The position numbers and the translations under genes were made by a program. Under the pieces are notes generated by a model, which was not told the origin of the DNA, did not search any database, and worked only from the letters and a program-made list of their open reading frames with translations. A DNA stretch of 64,000 nt from Saccharothrix sp. NRRL B-16314 (GTDB taxonomy: Bacteria; Actinomycetota; Actinomycetes; Mycobacteriales; Pseudonocardiaceae), in contig NZ_JNXC01000001.1 of assembly GCF_000716595.1 (NCBI RefSeq), positions 124,001-188,000 of the forward strand, in the 5' to 3' direction. Shown here piece by piece: positions 41,438 through 49,088 of the stretch; position 1 is the first letter of the stretch; every line of letters begins with the position of its first letter.

Positions 41438-42823
41438 TCAGCCGGTGGGCACCACCGTGCACTCGACGAGCACCTTCGCCATCGCCGACCGGAACTCCCC
41501 CGTCACGACGGCATCCGGCCCGGGGTCCGGAACGACGTGCGCCGACCGGCCGCCGCTCTGCCGGGCCCACGACGAGTCCTCCTCGTCCCGGCACGACACG
41601 ACCTCGGCCCACTCCAGCAACGCCGCAGCCGCCGCCCGCGCCTCCCCCGCCCGCACCGCGTCCGCACGCGCGCGGGTACCGGCGAACCGCTTCTCCCACT
41701 CCCGGTGCGCCAACGATCCGAGGTCCAACGCCCGCACCGCCGTGGGCTGCCACTCGGTCACCTCGATCGCGGGCACGTCCGTGCCGAGCGCCACGACCAC
41801 GTCGTAGTGCCCCACCCGGTCCCGGCTCCACACCGCGCAGTCGTCGGCCGACTCGACCTCGACCCCGACCTCCCGCCACCGGGCAGCGGCCTCGCCCGCA
41901 CCTCCGACCGCGAGCAGCGTGATCGCGGCGGCCGGATCGGACCGGCGCCACTCGGCCACCATCGCGGCGGTCCGCCCGTCCTCGGCACCGGGCACCCGTG
42001 ACGCCAGGAGCAGCACGCGGACCGACGCCGGCTGATCACGCAGCCACCACAACCGGTGCGGGTGCTCGTGGACGCCGACCGACGGCGGCCGGAGTGCCAG
42101 GTCGTCCGCCCAGCGCCGGCGGAACACCTCGCGGTTGATGTCGGACAGCTCCTCGGCGCGCTTGGTCGACGACGTGCCGTGCCGCACGTGCAGCACGTGC
42201 GACGACGGCTGCACCCACACCTGCCACCCGCGCGCCCGCAGCAGGAACTGCAAGTCGACGTCCTCGTAATAGGCGATGTGGTACTCCGGGGAGAACCCGC
42301 CGACCTCGTGGAACGCGTGCCGCCGCAGCACCAGGCACGCGGCCGACGCGTAGTCGACCACCCTGGGGTACAGGGAAGTCACGTCGGTCCAGCCGTCGCC
42401 CCAGCCCCGGCTGTACGCGTCGCCACCGAGCAGGCTGCCCGCCTCCTGGACCCGGCCGTCCGGGAACACCATCAGCGGCGCGACGGCCGCGGCGGCGGGC
42501 GTGCGGTCGAGGAAGTCGAGCAGCGGTGCGAGCCACCCCGGCGTGACCTCGACGTCGGCGTTGAGGAAGCACACGAACTCGGTGCGCGAGTGCTGCACCC
42601 CGAGGTTGCAGCCCGCGCCGAACCCGAGGTTCTCCGCCATCCGCACCACGGTCGCGCCGGTGAGGTTGTCCTCCAGCCACTGGCCGGTGCCATCCGGGGA
42701 CGCGCTGTCCACCACGACCACCTCGTAAGGCACGTCGGTGTGCCGGGCCAGCACTTCGAGGCAGTGCTTCGCCAGCTCGCCGCCGCCGTACGTGACCAGG
42801 ACGAACGTGACGCGCGGGGTCAC
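41438..42823 (-). CDS. GT2 family glycosyltransferase with C-terminal extension
   Basis: 461 residues. Residues about 1-230 are a rhamnosyltransferase-like GT2 domain: TFVLVTYGGGELAKHCLEVL, VVVVDSASPDGT, NLGFGAGCNLGVQHS, the metal site in FLNADVEVTPGWLAPLL, and the acceptor region YYEDVDLQFLLRARGW. The remaining 200 residues (VRVLLLASRVPGAEDGRTAAMVAEWR, VESADDCAVWSRDRVGHYDVVVALG) look like a degenerate Rossmann half of a GT-B enzyme. It is coupled to the upstream pyruvyl-transferase-like gene by a GTGA overlap. Confidence 0.9.
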   Translation of the reverse strand: MTPRVTFVLVTYGGGELAKHCLEVLARHTDVPYEVVVVDSASPDGTGQWLEDNLTGATVVRMAENLGFGAGCNLGVQHSRTEFVCFLNADVEVTPGWLAPLLDFLDRTPAAAAVAPLMVFPDGRVQEAGSLLGGDAYSRGWGDGWTDVTSLYPRVVDYASAACLVLRRHAFHEVGGFSPEYHIAYYEDVDLQFLLRARGWQVWVQPSSHVLHVRHGTSSTKRAEELSDINREVFRRRWADDLALRPPSVGVHEHPHRLWWLRDQPASVRVLLLASRVPGAEDGRTAAMVAEWRRSDPAAAITLLAVGGAGEAAARWREVGVEVESADDCAVWSRDRVGHYDVVVALGTDVPAIEVTEWQPTAVRALDLGSLAHREWEKRFAGTRARADAVRAGEARAAAAALLEWAEVVSCRDEEDSSWARQSGGRSAHVVPDPGPDAVVTGEFRSAMAKVLVECTVVPTG

Positions 42824-44205
42824 CGAAGCCGCCCGTACGCAGCGCGCAGCAGGCGCGTCCAGCGGAACAGCTTGGTGGCGCGCATCGCGGCCAGTTCGCG
42901 CCGTTCGGCTTCCAGCTGGGCCAGGACTTCCTCGTGCCGTCGGGCGAGTTCGCCGTGCAGCCGGCGTTCCTCGGCCAGCTCCGGTCCGCCGGGCCGCACC
43001 GCGAGCAGCCGTTCGGCCAGCACGTGCCGGTCCGCGACGATCCGGTCCCGCATCCGCTGCTGCGCCAGGCGAAGCGCCCGGTTCTCCTCGACCAGCGCCG
43101 CCAGCCGGGGCGTGGCACAGCCCCCGCGCGCGGCCAAGGCCTCCTCGGCCGCGACCGCCACCGCGTCGAGGTGTTCGTCCAGCCTCCGCACCGCCTTGGG
43201 CGCGCGGTCGTCGTCGTCCTTCAACGTGCGCCGGAACGCCGCGGCCAGCCCGCTGGGCCGGGCCACCACGCGGTCGGCGGACGCGAACTGCTCCACCGCG
43301 GCCCGGTCGGCGGCCTTCGGGTCGAACAACACCCAGCGCCGCCCGTACGCGTGGGCGGCGGCGGCCACGTGCTCGTCAACGGCGATCACGGCCGCCGCGC
43401 CGGACAGCACTGCGAGCCGGTCCTCCAGCACCGTGTCCGCGGGCAACGCTCGCCAACCCGTGTCGGGTGGCACGGGAGCGCCGGTGGACAGCAGCACGAC
43501 GTCACCGATCGCCAGCAGCTCGGCGGTCTTCGCCACCGCCGGTCGCAGCGCGGTGAACGACGTGTGCGGCACGTGGACCACCAGGTAGCTGCGCCCCTCC
43601 GGCGGCAGCTGCCCGAGCTGGCGCAACTGCGCCGCCCTGGTGCGCATGTCGCCCGCCGGCAGCAGCCGGTCCACCAGCAGGGCGGGGCTCGGCACCACGG
43701 CCACGTCCGGCGACAGGCCGGCCGCGCGCAGCCGGTCCCGCGACACCTCGTCGCGCACGGACGCCAACGGCTGCCGCGCCATCCACTCGACCAGACCGGC
43801 GGGCACCTCCTCGGCGACCCGCACGGCCAGGCACAGCGCCTCGGGTTCCACCCCGAGCCCGCCGGTGAAGAACTCCTGCGCGGGAACGTCCTCCCCGTAC
43901 CACCCGGACAGGTCCGCACCCAGCGGGAACGACGGCGCGACCACGTTCAGGTGGTGCGACTCGACCAGTTCCCGCACCCGGCCGGGGGTGCGCCCGCCCA
44001 GCGGCTCGGCTACCAGGCCGCCGTCGGCGCGCGTCGGCCTGGTCCAGCCGAACGGCGCCAGGGTGCGTACCTGCCAGTCGCCGAGCCGGTGCCGCAGTTC
44101 CCGGGCGAGGACGCGGGCGGCGATCTGGTCACCCAGGCCGGGCAGGTCGCTGCCGCACCACAGCCCGATGGTTCCGCCTGACGGCTTGGGGTGAAGTTCG
44201 TGCAC
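42820..44205 (-). CDS. Polysaccharide pyruvyl transferase-like protein with coiled-coil tail
   Basis: 461 residues, ATG start. Residues about 10-330 resemble the CsaB/WcaK family: GTIGLWCGSDLPGLGDQIAARVLARELR, LASVRDEVSRDRLRAAGL, VVPSPALLVDRLL, and VIAVDEHVAAAAHAYGRRWVLFD. The final 110 residues are coiled coil (LVEENRALRLAQQRMRDRI, RRHEEVLAQLEAERRELAAM) ending in a basic amphipathic KLFRWTRLLRAAYGRLR that could touch the membrane. It may add pyruvate ketals to a surface glycan. It is followed by a coupled GT2 gene. Confidence 0.8.
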   Translation of the reverse strand: MHELHPKPSGGTIGLWCGSDLPGLGDQIAARVLARELRHRLGDWQVRTLAPFGWTRPTRADGGLVAEPLGGRTPGRVRELVESHHLNVVAPSFPLGADLSGWYGEDVPAQEFFTGGLGVEPEALCLAVRVAEEVPAGLVEWMARQPLASVRDEVSRDRLRAAGLSPDVAVVPSPALLVDRLLPAGDMRTRAAQLRQLGQLPPEGRSYLVVHVPHTSFTALRPAVAKTAELLAIGDVVLLSTGAPVPPDTGWRALPADTVLEDRLAVLSGAAAVIAVDEHVAAAAHAYGRRWVLFDPKAADRAAVEQFASADRVVARPSGLAAAFRRTLKDDDDRAPKAVRRLDEHLDAVAVAAEEALAARGGCATPRLAALVEENRALRLAQQRMRDRIVADRHVLAERLLAVRPGGPELAEERRLHGELARRHEEVLAQLEAERRELAAMRATKLFRWTRLLRAAYGRLR

Positions 44206-44218
44206 GTGAGGACTCTAC

Positions 44219-45508
44219 TCAGCGGGGTTGCCTGGCGAGTTCGGCTTTGAAGGTTTCCAGGTGCCGGCTCGACATCACCGAGCTGTTGCCGGACAGCATG
44301 TTGCGCTCCACCACCTCGACGACCACCACGTCCGCGGTCGCCATCATCTGGCCGGTGGGCTTCGGGTCGCTGGCCGCGGTGTTGAGGTGGATGAAGGTGA
44401 AGTCCGCGAACGCGGCCGACATGTACTCGGCCATGGGTGCGGCGAACGAGTCGCCGAGCATGACGACCTTGGGTCGCACCACGCCCGTGCCCGCGGTCTG
44501 GGTGGAGCGCTGCGGCGCGGGGAACGGCTCGTCGAGCTTCTTCCCCCGCACGGTCTTGCCGTCCGGCGCCAGGTCGTAGTTGTTGATCGTCATCTTCCCG
44601 GTGCGGCCGAGCAGCGGCGGCAGGCCGGCGTCGGCCTCCGACGACCCCGCCGAGCGGAAGTCCCAGCTCTTGGTGACGCCCGGCTGGATCCGCTCGGCGA
44701 CGGCGCGGACCATCACCAGGCCGCCCTCGGTCGTCCAGTGCGAGTCGAGCTGGTGGTAGACGGGCTCCTTGCGGTTCTCCGCCTCCGCACGCAGGCCGTC
44801 CCGCAGGTCCAGCGCGCCGGTCTCGCGGGTGACCGACTGCCAGAACGCCTCTCGCGCCTTGGTCGCGCACTGCGCGCCGAAGTACTTGGAGGGCAGGTTC
44901 TGCGGCACGGTCGTCACCTTGTCCGGCGCGACGACGAGCACCATCTTCCGGCCGGACGACTCGACCGCCGTCCGCAGCGCCTGGAGCCGGTCGAAGACCT
45001 CCGGGACCGGGAGCAGCGGCTCGCAGGCGCGCTCGATGTCCTCACCCAGGTAGAGCCAGTCACCCTTGCCCTCGATGGCGCGGACGTAGGCGGTGGGCTC
45101 GGGCCGGTCCAGCGACGGGTCCTTGGGCGGCAGCGGGATCGGGCCGTTCGGCTCCTGGTGCGGCGGCTTGGCGACCGGCGGGGCCTCGCCGAACACACCG
45201 CGGCTGATGCCGTTGGCGGCGGCGACGGCGTGATCCCGAAGCGGGATGTGGTCGTTGGCCCAGGCGTTGAGGCCGGTGAAGAAGCCCCAGCCGGCGGTGA
45301 CCGACGGGAAGTCGGCGAGCTTCCGGTTCTCGAACTCCGCCGGGCGGACGCCGACGATCAGCATCAGGGCTGGCGCGCAGAAGAAGAGGGCGGCCATCGT
45401 CAACGCCGAGCGCTGGCGGCTGCTGTGCCGGGGCCGGTAGAGCGCGTGCTCGTGGGGTAGCAACGACTCGGGCACCGCCGGGAGGCTCTTGGGCGGGTCG
45501 ATGCTCAC
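44219..45508 (-). CDS. AlgJ/AlgX-like SGNH acetyltransferase-type protein
   Basis: 429 residues from the GTG at 45508; starts up to 45625 are possible because no ribosome site is decisive. After a cytoplasmic stretch comes a signal anchor (ALTMAALFFCAPALMLIVGV), so the main domain is outside. AlgX/AlgJ features: NRKLADFPSV, NDHIPLRDHAVAAAN, KGDWLYLGEDIERAC, QLDSHWTTEGGLV with the Asp-x-His pair, and the Ser in VMLGDSFAAPMAEYM. Such proteins O-acetylate exported polysaccharides using acetyl groups carried across the membrane. Here the acyltransferase-3 proteins at 32122-34196 could be the donors, in place of the usual MBOAT partner. Confidence 0.85.
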   Translation of the reverse strand: MSIDPPKSLPAVPESLLPHEHALYRPRHSSRQRSALTMAALFFCAPALMLIVGVRPAEFENRKLADFPSVTAGWGFFTGLNAWANDHIPLRDHAVAAANGISRGVFGEAPPVAKPPHQEPNGPIPLPPKDPSLDRPEPTAYVRAIEGKGDWLYLGEDIERACEPLLPVPEVFDRLQALRTAVESSGRKMVLVVAPDKVTTVPQNLPSKYFGAQCATKAREAFWQSVTRETGALDLRDGLRAEAENRKEPVYHQLDSHWTTEGGLVMVRAVAERIQPGVTKSWDFRSAGSSEADAGLPPLLGRTGKMTINNYDLAPDGKTVRGKKLDEPFPAPQRSTQTAGTGVVRPKVVMLGDSFAAPMAEYMSAAFADFTFIHLNTAASDPKPTGQMMATADVVVVEVVERNMLSGNSSVMSSRHLETFKAELARQPR

Positions 45509-45651
45509 GCCGAACAGCGTAGCCGGCGGCGCCGTCACCCGTTCGCGGTTCACGCGAAGGTAGGGATTGACGAGCCGTTGATCGTGCAACCCCGCACGCA
45601 TGGCGGACGTCTCTTCGGGTGACAAGACACCCGATGCAGTGGAGGAACAGG

Positions 45652-45780
45652 ATGTGGCCCACTGTGAGCCTGGTCACTTTGGGCGCACTCGCTTTTTTAG
45701 TGCGAACCGTTCGGGTGCTGCGATCCGTATCGAAACGAGATGACGGCGGATCCCACATTGAGACCGCCCCACCGGCCTAG
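45652..45780 (+). CDS. Small membrane protein, 42 residues
   Basis: ATG with GTGGAGGAACAGG directly upstream, one of the best ribosome sites in the region. Translation: one hydrophobic helix (PTVSLVTLGALAFLVRTVRVL) followed by a charged tail (KRDDGGSHIETAPPA). It includes a rare TTA leucine codon, which in actinomycetes depends on the bldA tRNA and hints at developmental control. Not recognised as a known family. Confidence 0.5.
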   Translation: MWPTVSLVTLGALAFLVRTVRVLRSVSKRDDGGSHIETAPPA

Positions 45781-45873
45781 TCCCTATGGCGGATTGTCCA
45801 CTTGCCGTACGATCATTTCGGGTCGTACGACCGGTACCTGCTAGGGGACCTCGGAACAAGAGGTAGGTGCGTC

Positions 45874-46248
45874 ATGGATCTCGCACTGAGCAAGGTCATC
45901 GAGCTGCGCGAAAGCGGGTTCCAGTTCCTCCACCTACGGGACGAGGACGGACAGCTCGACCGCATCATGGCGTTCAAGCAGCGCAGAGGGTTCATCGACT
46001 CGATCCTGTTCTGGTCCGAGACGGAGGCCCGCGCCGGTCGCCTGCCTGCCGTGCGGGACAGCCAGCGGGCCGCCCAGGCCGTGTGGATTTACGAGGGACC
46101 GCTGGTCGAGGCGGTGGACCGGCTCCTCGACCTGCCGGAGCCCGGCTCGCGCAACGCGCCCACGTTGATGCGGCAGACAGCGTCCGACCTCGCGCTCGTG
46201 ACGACGCTGCCGTTCAAGCTGAAGCTGCCGCCCGGCGCTATCGCCTAG
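45874..46248 (+). CDS. Hypothetical cytoplasmic protein
   Basis: 124 residues from the ATG preceded by AAGAGGTAGG. Alpha/beta, no membrane helix: DLALSKVIELRESGFQFLHLRDEDGQLDRIMAFKQRRGFID, then QAVWIYEGPLVEAVDRLL and a C-terminal TTLPFKLKLPPG. Homologues seem widespread in Pseudonocardiales without known function. It has its own promoter region (45781-45873) and a terminator after it. A start at 45802 has no ribosome site. Confidence 0.8.
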   Translation: MDLALSKVIELRESGFQFLHLRDEDGQLDRIMAFKQRRGFIDSILFWSETEARAGRLPAVRDSQRAAQAVWIYEGPLVEAVDRLLDLPEPGSRNAPTLMRQTASDLALVTTLPFKLKLPPGAIA

Positions 46249-46284
46249 ACCCCTATAGGGGGGCGGACATCTTCCGTTAACCTC

Positions 46285-46311
46285 ACCCGCCGCACACACA
46301 ATGCGGCGGGT
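46285..46311 (+). terminator. Hairpin terminator
   Basis: ACCCGCCGCA (46285-46294) and TGCGGCGGGT (46302-46311), 10 perfect pairs around a seven-base loop, 36 bases past the stop at 46248 and in the gap before the convergent response regulator gene. Confidence 0.75.
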
Positions 46312-46421
46312 AGCAGCGTTTCGGTTACCGTCCGTAATGATTTATCGTTTCACGCAAGGTTTTCGGAGCGACCACCGGCGCTGCGCCGAAGCAACATTGC
46401 GGGGTGCCGAACAATGAATAT

Positions 46422-47084
46422 TCACCCTTGCCGCGGCGAGACCAATCCTGATTCGTAGGCGAGCACGACGAGTTGCGCGCGGTCCCGCGCGCCCAGTTTG
46501 GTCATCACCCGGCTCACGTGGGTGCGCGACGTGGCGGGACTGATCACCAGGTGCTCGGCGATCTCCTCGTTGGACATCCCGGCGGCCACGAGCGCCAGGA
46601 TCTCCCGCTCGCGGGCGGTCAGCTCGCGGAGGGCCTTCGGGTCTGGACGGCGGTGCTCCGGCCGGTTCGCGAACTCCTCGATCAACTTCCGGGTGACACT
46701 CGGTGCGAGGAGGGCGTCACCTTCAGCGACCACCGTGAGCGCGTGCAGCAGCTCGACCGGATCGGTGTCCTTGAGCAGGAAGCCCGACGCGCCCGCGCGC
46801 AACGCCTCGAACACGTACTCGTCCACGTTGAAGGTGGTCAGGACGAGGACCTTCACGTCCGGCAGCTCGGCGCAGACCTGCCGGGTGGCGGCGAGGCCGT
46901 CGGTGCCGGGCATCCGGATGTCCATCACCACGACGTCCGGGTGGTGCAGGTGCGCCTGCCGGACGGCTTCCGCGCCGTCACCGGCCTCGCCGACGACCTC
47001 GAACCCGTCCTCGGTGTCCAGCAGCAGGCGGAAACCCGCTCGCACCAGCGCCTGGTCGTCGGCCAGCACCACCCTGATCACCAC
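46422..47084 (-). CDS. NarL-family response regulator
   Basis: 220 residues. Receiver domain: RVVLADDQALVRAGFRLLL, phospho-Asp in VVVMDIRMPGTDG, Thr in VLVLTTF, Lys in GFLLKDT. The LuxR-type helix-turn-helix is ELTAREREILALVAAGMSNEEIAEHLVISPATSRTHVSR. The start Met follows GGGAGG. It is coded right after, and in part overlapping, its sensor kinase gene. Confidence 0.94.
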   Translation of the reverse strand: MVIRVVLADDQALVRAGFRLLLDTEDGFEVVGEAGDGAEAVRQAHLHHPDVVVMDIRMPGTDGLAATRQVCAELPDVKVLVLTTFNVDEYVFEALRAGASGFLLKDTDPVELLHALTVVAEGDALLAPSVTRKLIEEFANRPEHRRPDPKALRELTAREREILALVAAGMSNEEIAEHLVISPATSRTHVSRVMTKLGARDRAQLVVLAYESGLVSPRQG

Positions 47085-47880
47085 GAACCTCCCACGGTAG
47101 GACTGCCCTGACGGTGAAGCCCCGGGTCGATGGTCCCGCGTCCAGCGTGCCGCCGAGCGCTTCCACCCGTTCCCGCATACCCCTGATGCCGCTGCCCGCG
47201 CCCTGCGGCACCTGATCGCTGCCGGTGCCGCCGTCGTCGGCGATGGTGAGGACCAGGGCGTCCTCGGTGTGCTCGAACGAGATGACGATCTCGGACGCGT
47301 CCGGCGCGTACCGCATCGCGTTGGTCAGCGCTTCCTGCACGACGCGGTAGGCGGCGGCGTCGACGGGAGCGGGCAGCGCGCCCGGCGTGCCGACGACCCT
47401 GGCCTTCGGGACCGGCTTCACCAACTCGTCCAGCCGAGCCAGGCTGGGCACCGGCGTGGTGCCTTCCCCGGTCCGGAGCACGCCGAGCGTCGCCCGCAAG
47501 TCGTCCAACGCGTGCCCGCTGGCGGCTTTGATGGCCTTGAGGGCTTTGACGGCCTCTTCCGGCCGCCGGTCGGCGACGTGCGCGGCGACGCCGGCCTGGA
47601 CGTTGATCATGGCGAGGCTGTGCGCGACGACGTCGTGGACTTCACGCGCGATGCGCAGCCGTTCTTCTTCCACCTGGCGGCTCCGCTGTTCGAGGACTCG
47701 GGTGCGGCGCAGGGAGAGGACGGCGATGGCGGGTGCGGCGATCAGCGGACCCCAGTGGCCGGTGACGTAGTAGAGCCAGGTGGACACCCCGGTGACCGCG
47801 ATGACGGCCACGGGGAAGCGCTTGCGCCAGATCAGCGGCACGAACGTCACCGCGAACCAGACCCACGCCAACCACGCCAT
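46978..47880 (-). CDS. DesK/NarX-type sensor histidine kinase
   Basis: 300 residues with three or so N-terminal membrane helices (LAWVWFAVTFVPLIW, PVAVIAVTGVSTWLYYVTGHW, LIAAPAIAVLSL). HisKA_3 domain: RLRIAREVHDVVAHSLAMINVQAGVAAH with the phospho-His in REVHDVVAHS. HATPase: VVQEALTNAMRYAPDASEI, TIADDGGTG and GIRGMRERVEALGG. The core fold ends near FTVRAVLPW, but the frame runs on for about 35 Arg/Gly-rich residues inside the regulator gene, a 107-base overlap. Whether this tail is real or a lost stop is open. Confidence 0.88.
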   Translation of the reverse strand: MAWLAWVWFAVTFVPLIWRKRFPVAVIAVTGVSTWLYYVTGHWGPLIAAPAIAVLSLRRTRVLEQRSRQVEEERLRIAREVHDVVAHSLAMINVQAGVAAHVADRRPEEAVKALKAIKAASGHALDDLRATLGVLRTGEGTTPVPSLARLDELVKPVPKARVVGTPGALPAPVDAAAYRVVQEALTNAMRYAPDASEIVISFEHTEDALVLTIADDGGTGSDQVPQGAGSGIRGMRERVEALGGTLDAGPSTRGFTVRAVLPWEVRGDQGGAGRRPGAGASGFPPAAGHRGRVRGRRRGR

Positions 47881-47944
47881 GGGGATGAAGGTACGGGTCG
47901 GCGCGCGGGTCGGCGTCAGCCGAGAAGCGCTTCACGCACGTACG

Positions 47945-48355
47945 TCAGCCGTCGTACGAGCCGGGCGCTGCCGTGGGCAGGCCACTGGAGGCAGCGGCTT
48001 CAAGCAGGCGCTTGTCGTAGCTGACGAACTTGTGCAGGCCGCCGGCGAGAACCTGGGCGGTGGCGAGGTGGATGGCGTCGAGCGAGCGCAACAGCGGATC
48101 GCTGTAGGACGCGGCGGTTTGGCGCACCATCGGTGTCATCTCGACGAGGTACATGTCGGACAGCACGAGTGGCACCCCGGCCAGCGCCCGCGGGGACGAA
48201 CGCCGCAAGGCGCGAGACAGCTCGACCTCGGCCAGCACGGAGGAGACGCGCTGCGCACCGACCTGGTCCTCCGCGTTGAGCCACTCGGCGAGTTCGGCAG
48301 TGCCGGGCTCTCGGCGCACCAGCTTGACCAGAGCGGACGTGTCCAGGTAGATCAC
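47945..48355 (-). CDS. vapC: PIN-domain toxin VapC
   Basis: 136 residues. PIN ribonuclease with acidic metal ligands in MIYLDTSALVKLV, the Glu in VLAEVELSRAL, and Asp in LRSLDAIHLATA and FVSYDKRL. It cuts specific RNAs, often tRNA, when released from its antitoxin. The start overlaps the antitoxin stop (ATGA). Confidence 0.93.
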   Translation of the reverse strand: MIYLDTSALVKLVRREPGTAELAEWLNAEDQVGAQRVSSVLAEVELSRALRRSSPRALAGVPLVLSDMYLVEMTPMVRQTAASYSDPLLRSLDAIHLATAQVLAGGLHKFVSYDKRLLEAAASSGLPTAAPGSYDG

Positions 48356-48639
48356 CAGCGCTCCTCGTCACGGGCGGCGACGAGTTCGGCTGCCACGTCG
48401 ACCTCCGCGTCGCCCCAATCGGGCGGCATGACGACCGGCCCCCTGCGTGCCGGTGCGATCGCCTGGCCGGCTGCCACTAGTTGGTCGAGCAAGTCGGCGC
48501 CCGGCTGGACGGGCACCAGGTACGCGACGGGTTTGCCGTGCTCGGTCACCGTGATCCGCTCGCCGTCGCGCACGCGCTTGAGAACGGCGCTGGTGCGCTG
48601 GTTCAACTCACGAACGCCAATCGTCGAGGACTCACTCAT
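48352..48639 (-). CDS. vapB: Phd/YefM-type antitoxin of the VapBC pair
   Basis: 95 residues from the ATG at 48639; the upstream ATG at 48657 lies within the operator palindrome. The N-terminal DNA-binding part is SSTIGVRELNQRTSAVLKRVRDGERITVTEHGKPVAYLVPV, the Phd signature. The C-terminal part wraps the toxin. It overlaps vapC by four bases and should repress its own promoter through the palindrome at 48648-48668. Confidence 0.92.
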   Translation of the reverse strand: MSESSTIGVRELNQRTSAVLKRVRDGERITVTEHGKPVAYLVPVQPGADLLDQLVAAGQAIAPARRGPVVMPPDWGDAEVDVAAELVAARDEERW

Positions 48640-48647
48640 ACCACTAC

Positions 48648-48668
48648 TGTAGAACAAATTGTTCTACA
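48648..48668. promoter_or_regulatory. Operator palindrome of the vapBC operon
   Basis: TGTAGAACAA and TTGTTCTACA are perfect 10-base arms around one central base. It begins nine bases before the antitoxin ATG and is much more AT-rich than the surroundings, as expected for an autoregulated toxin-antitoxin promoter. Confidence 0.8.
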
Positions 48669-48685
48669 CCTCTACGGTCAACCGT

Positions 48686-48892
48686 TCAGCCGTCGTACGA
48701 GCCGTTCTTGACCGCCGTCAGGAAGCCGGCCCAGTTCGGCAGGGCCACGGTCGGACCAGCCGGGTTCTTCGAGTCGCGCACCCGCGCCGACCGACCCGTC
48801 AACGCGACCTCGACGCAGTTCGAGTTGTTCCCGTTGTTGCTACGGCTGCTCTTGCGCCACACGGTGACACCCCGATCCCTCTGCCAACGCAC
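48686..48892 (-). CDS. DUF397 protein, second tandem copy
   Basis: 68 residues from a GTG (48892); an internal GTG before WRKSS is possible. WRKSSRSNNGNNSNCVEVAL, then GRSARVRDSKNPAGPTVAL and a C-terminal FLTAVKNGSYDG. Nearly identical to the neighbouring copy at 48896-49078 at both DNA and protein level, so a recent duplication. Both follow a DUF5753 regulator, their usual partner. Confidence 0.88.
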   Translation of the reverse strand: MRWQRDRGVTVWRKSSRSNNGNNSNCVEVALTGRSARVRDSKNPAGPTVALPNWAGFLTAVKNGSYDG

Positions 48893-48895
48893 CGC

Positions 48896-49078
48896 TCAGG
48901 CGTCGAACACCCCGCGCTTGGCTGCGGCCAGGAAACCAGGCCAATCAACCAACGCCACGGTCGGGCCAGCCGGGTTCTTCGAGTCACGCACCCGCGCCGA
49001 CCGACCCGCCAACGCGACCTCGACGCAGTTCGAGTTGTTCCCGTTGTTGCTACGGCTGCTCTTCCGCCACAAAGTCAC
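48896..49078 (-). CDS. DUF397 protein, first tandem copy
   Basis: 60 residues from the GTG at 49078, ten bases after the stop of the DUF5753 regulator. Motifs: LWRKSSRSNNGNNSNC, VEVALAGRSARVRDSKNPAG, and a WPGFLAAAKRGVFDA end. Part of the regulator operon. The copy further downstream differs mainly at its C-terminus, which could give the two different partners. Confidence 0.9.
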   Translation of the reverse strand: MTLWRKSSRSNNGNNSNCVEVALAGRSARVRDSKNPAGPTVALVDWPGFLAAAKRGVFDA

Positions 49079-49088
49079 ACCTCGTTCT

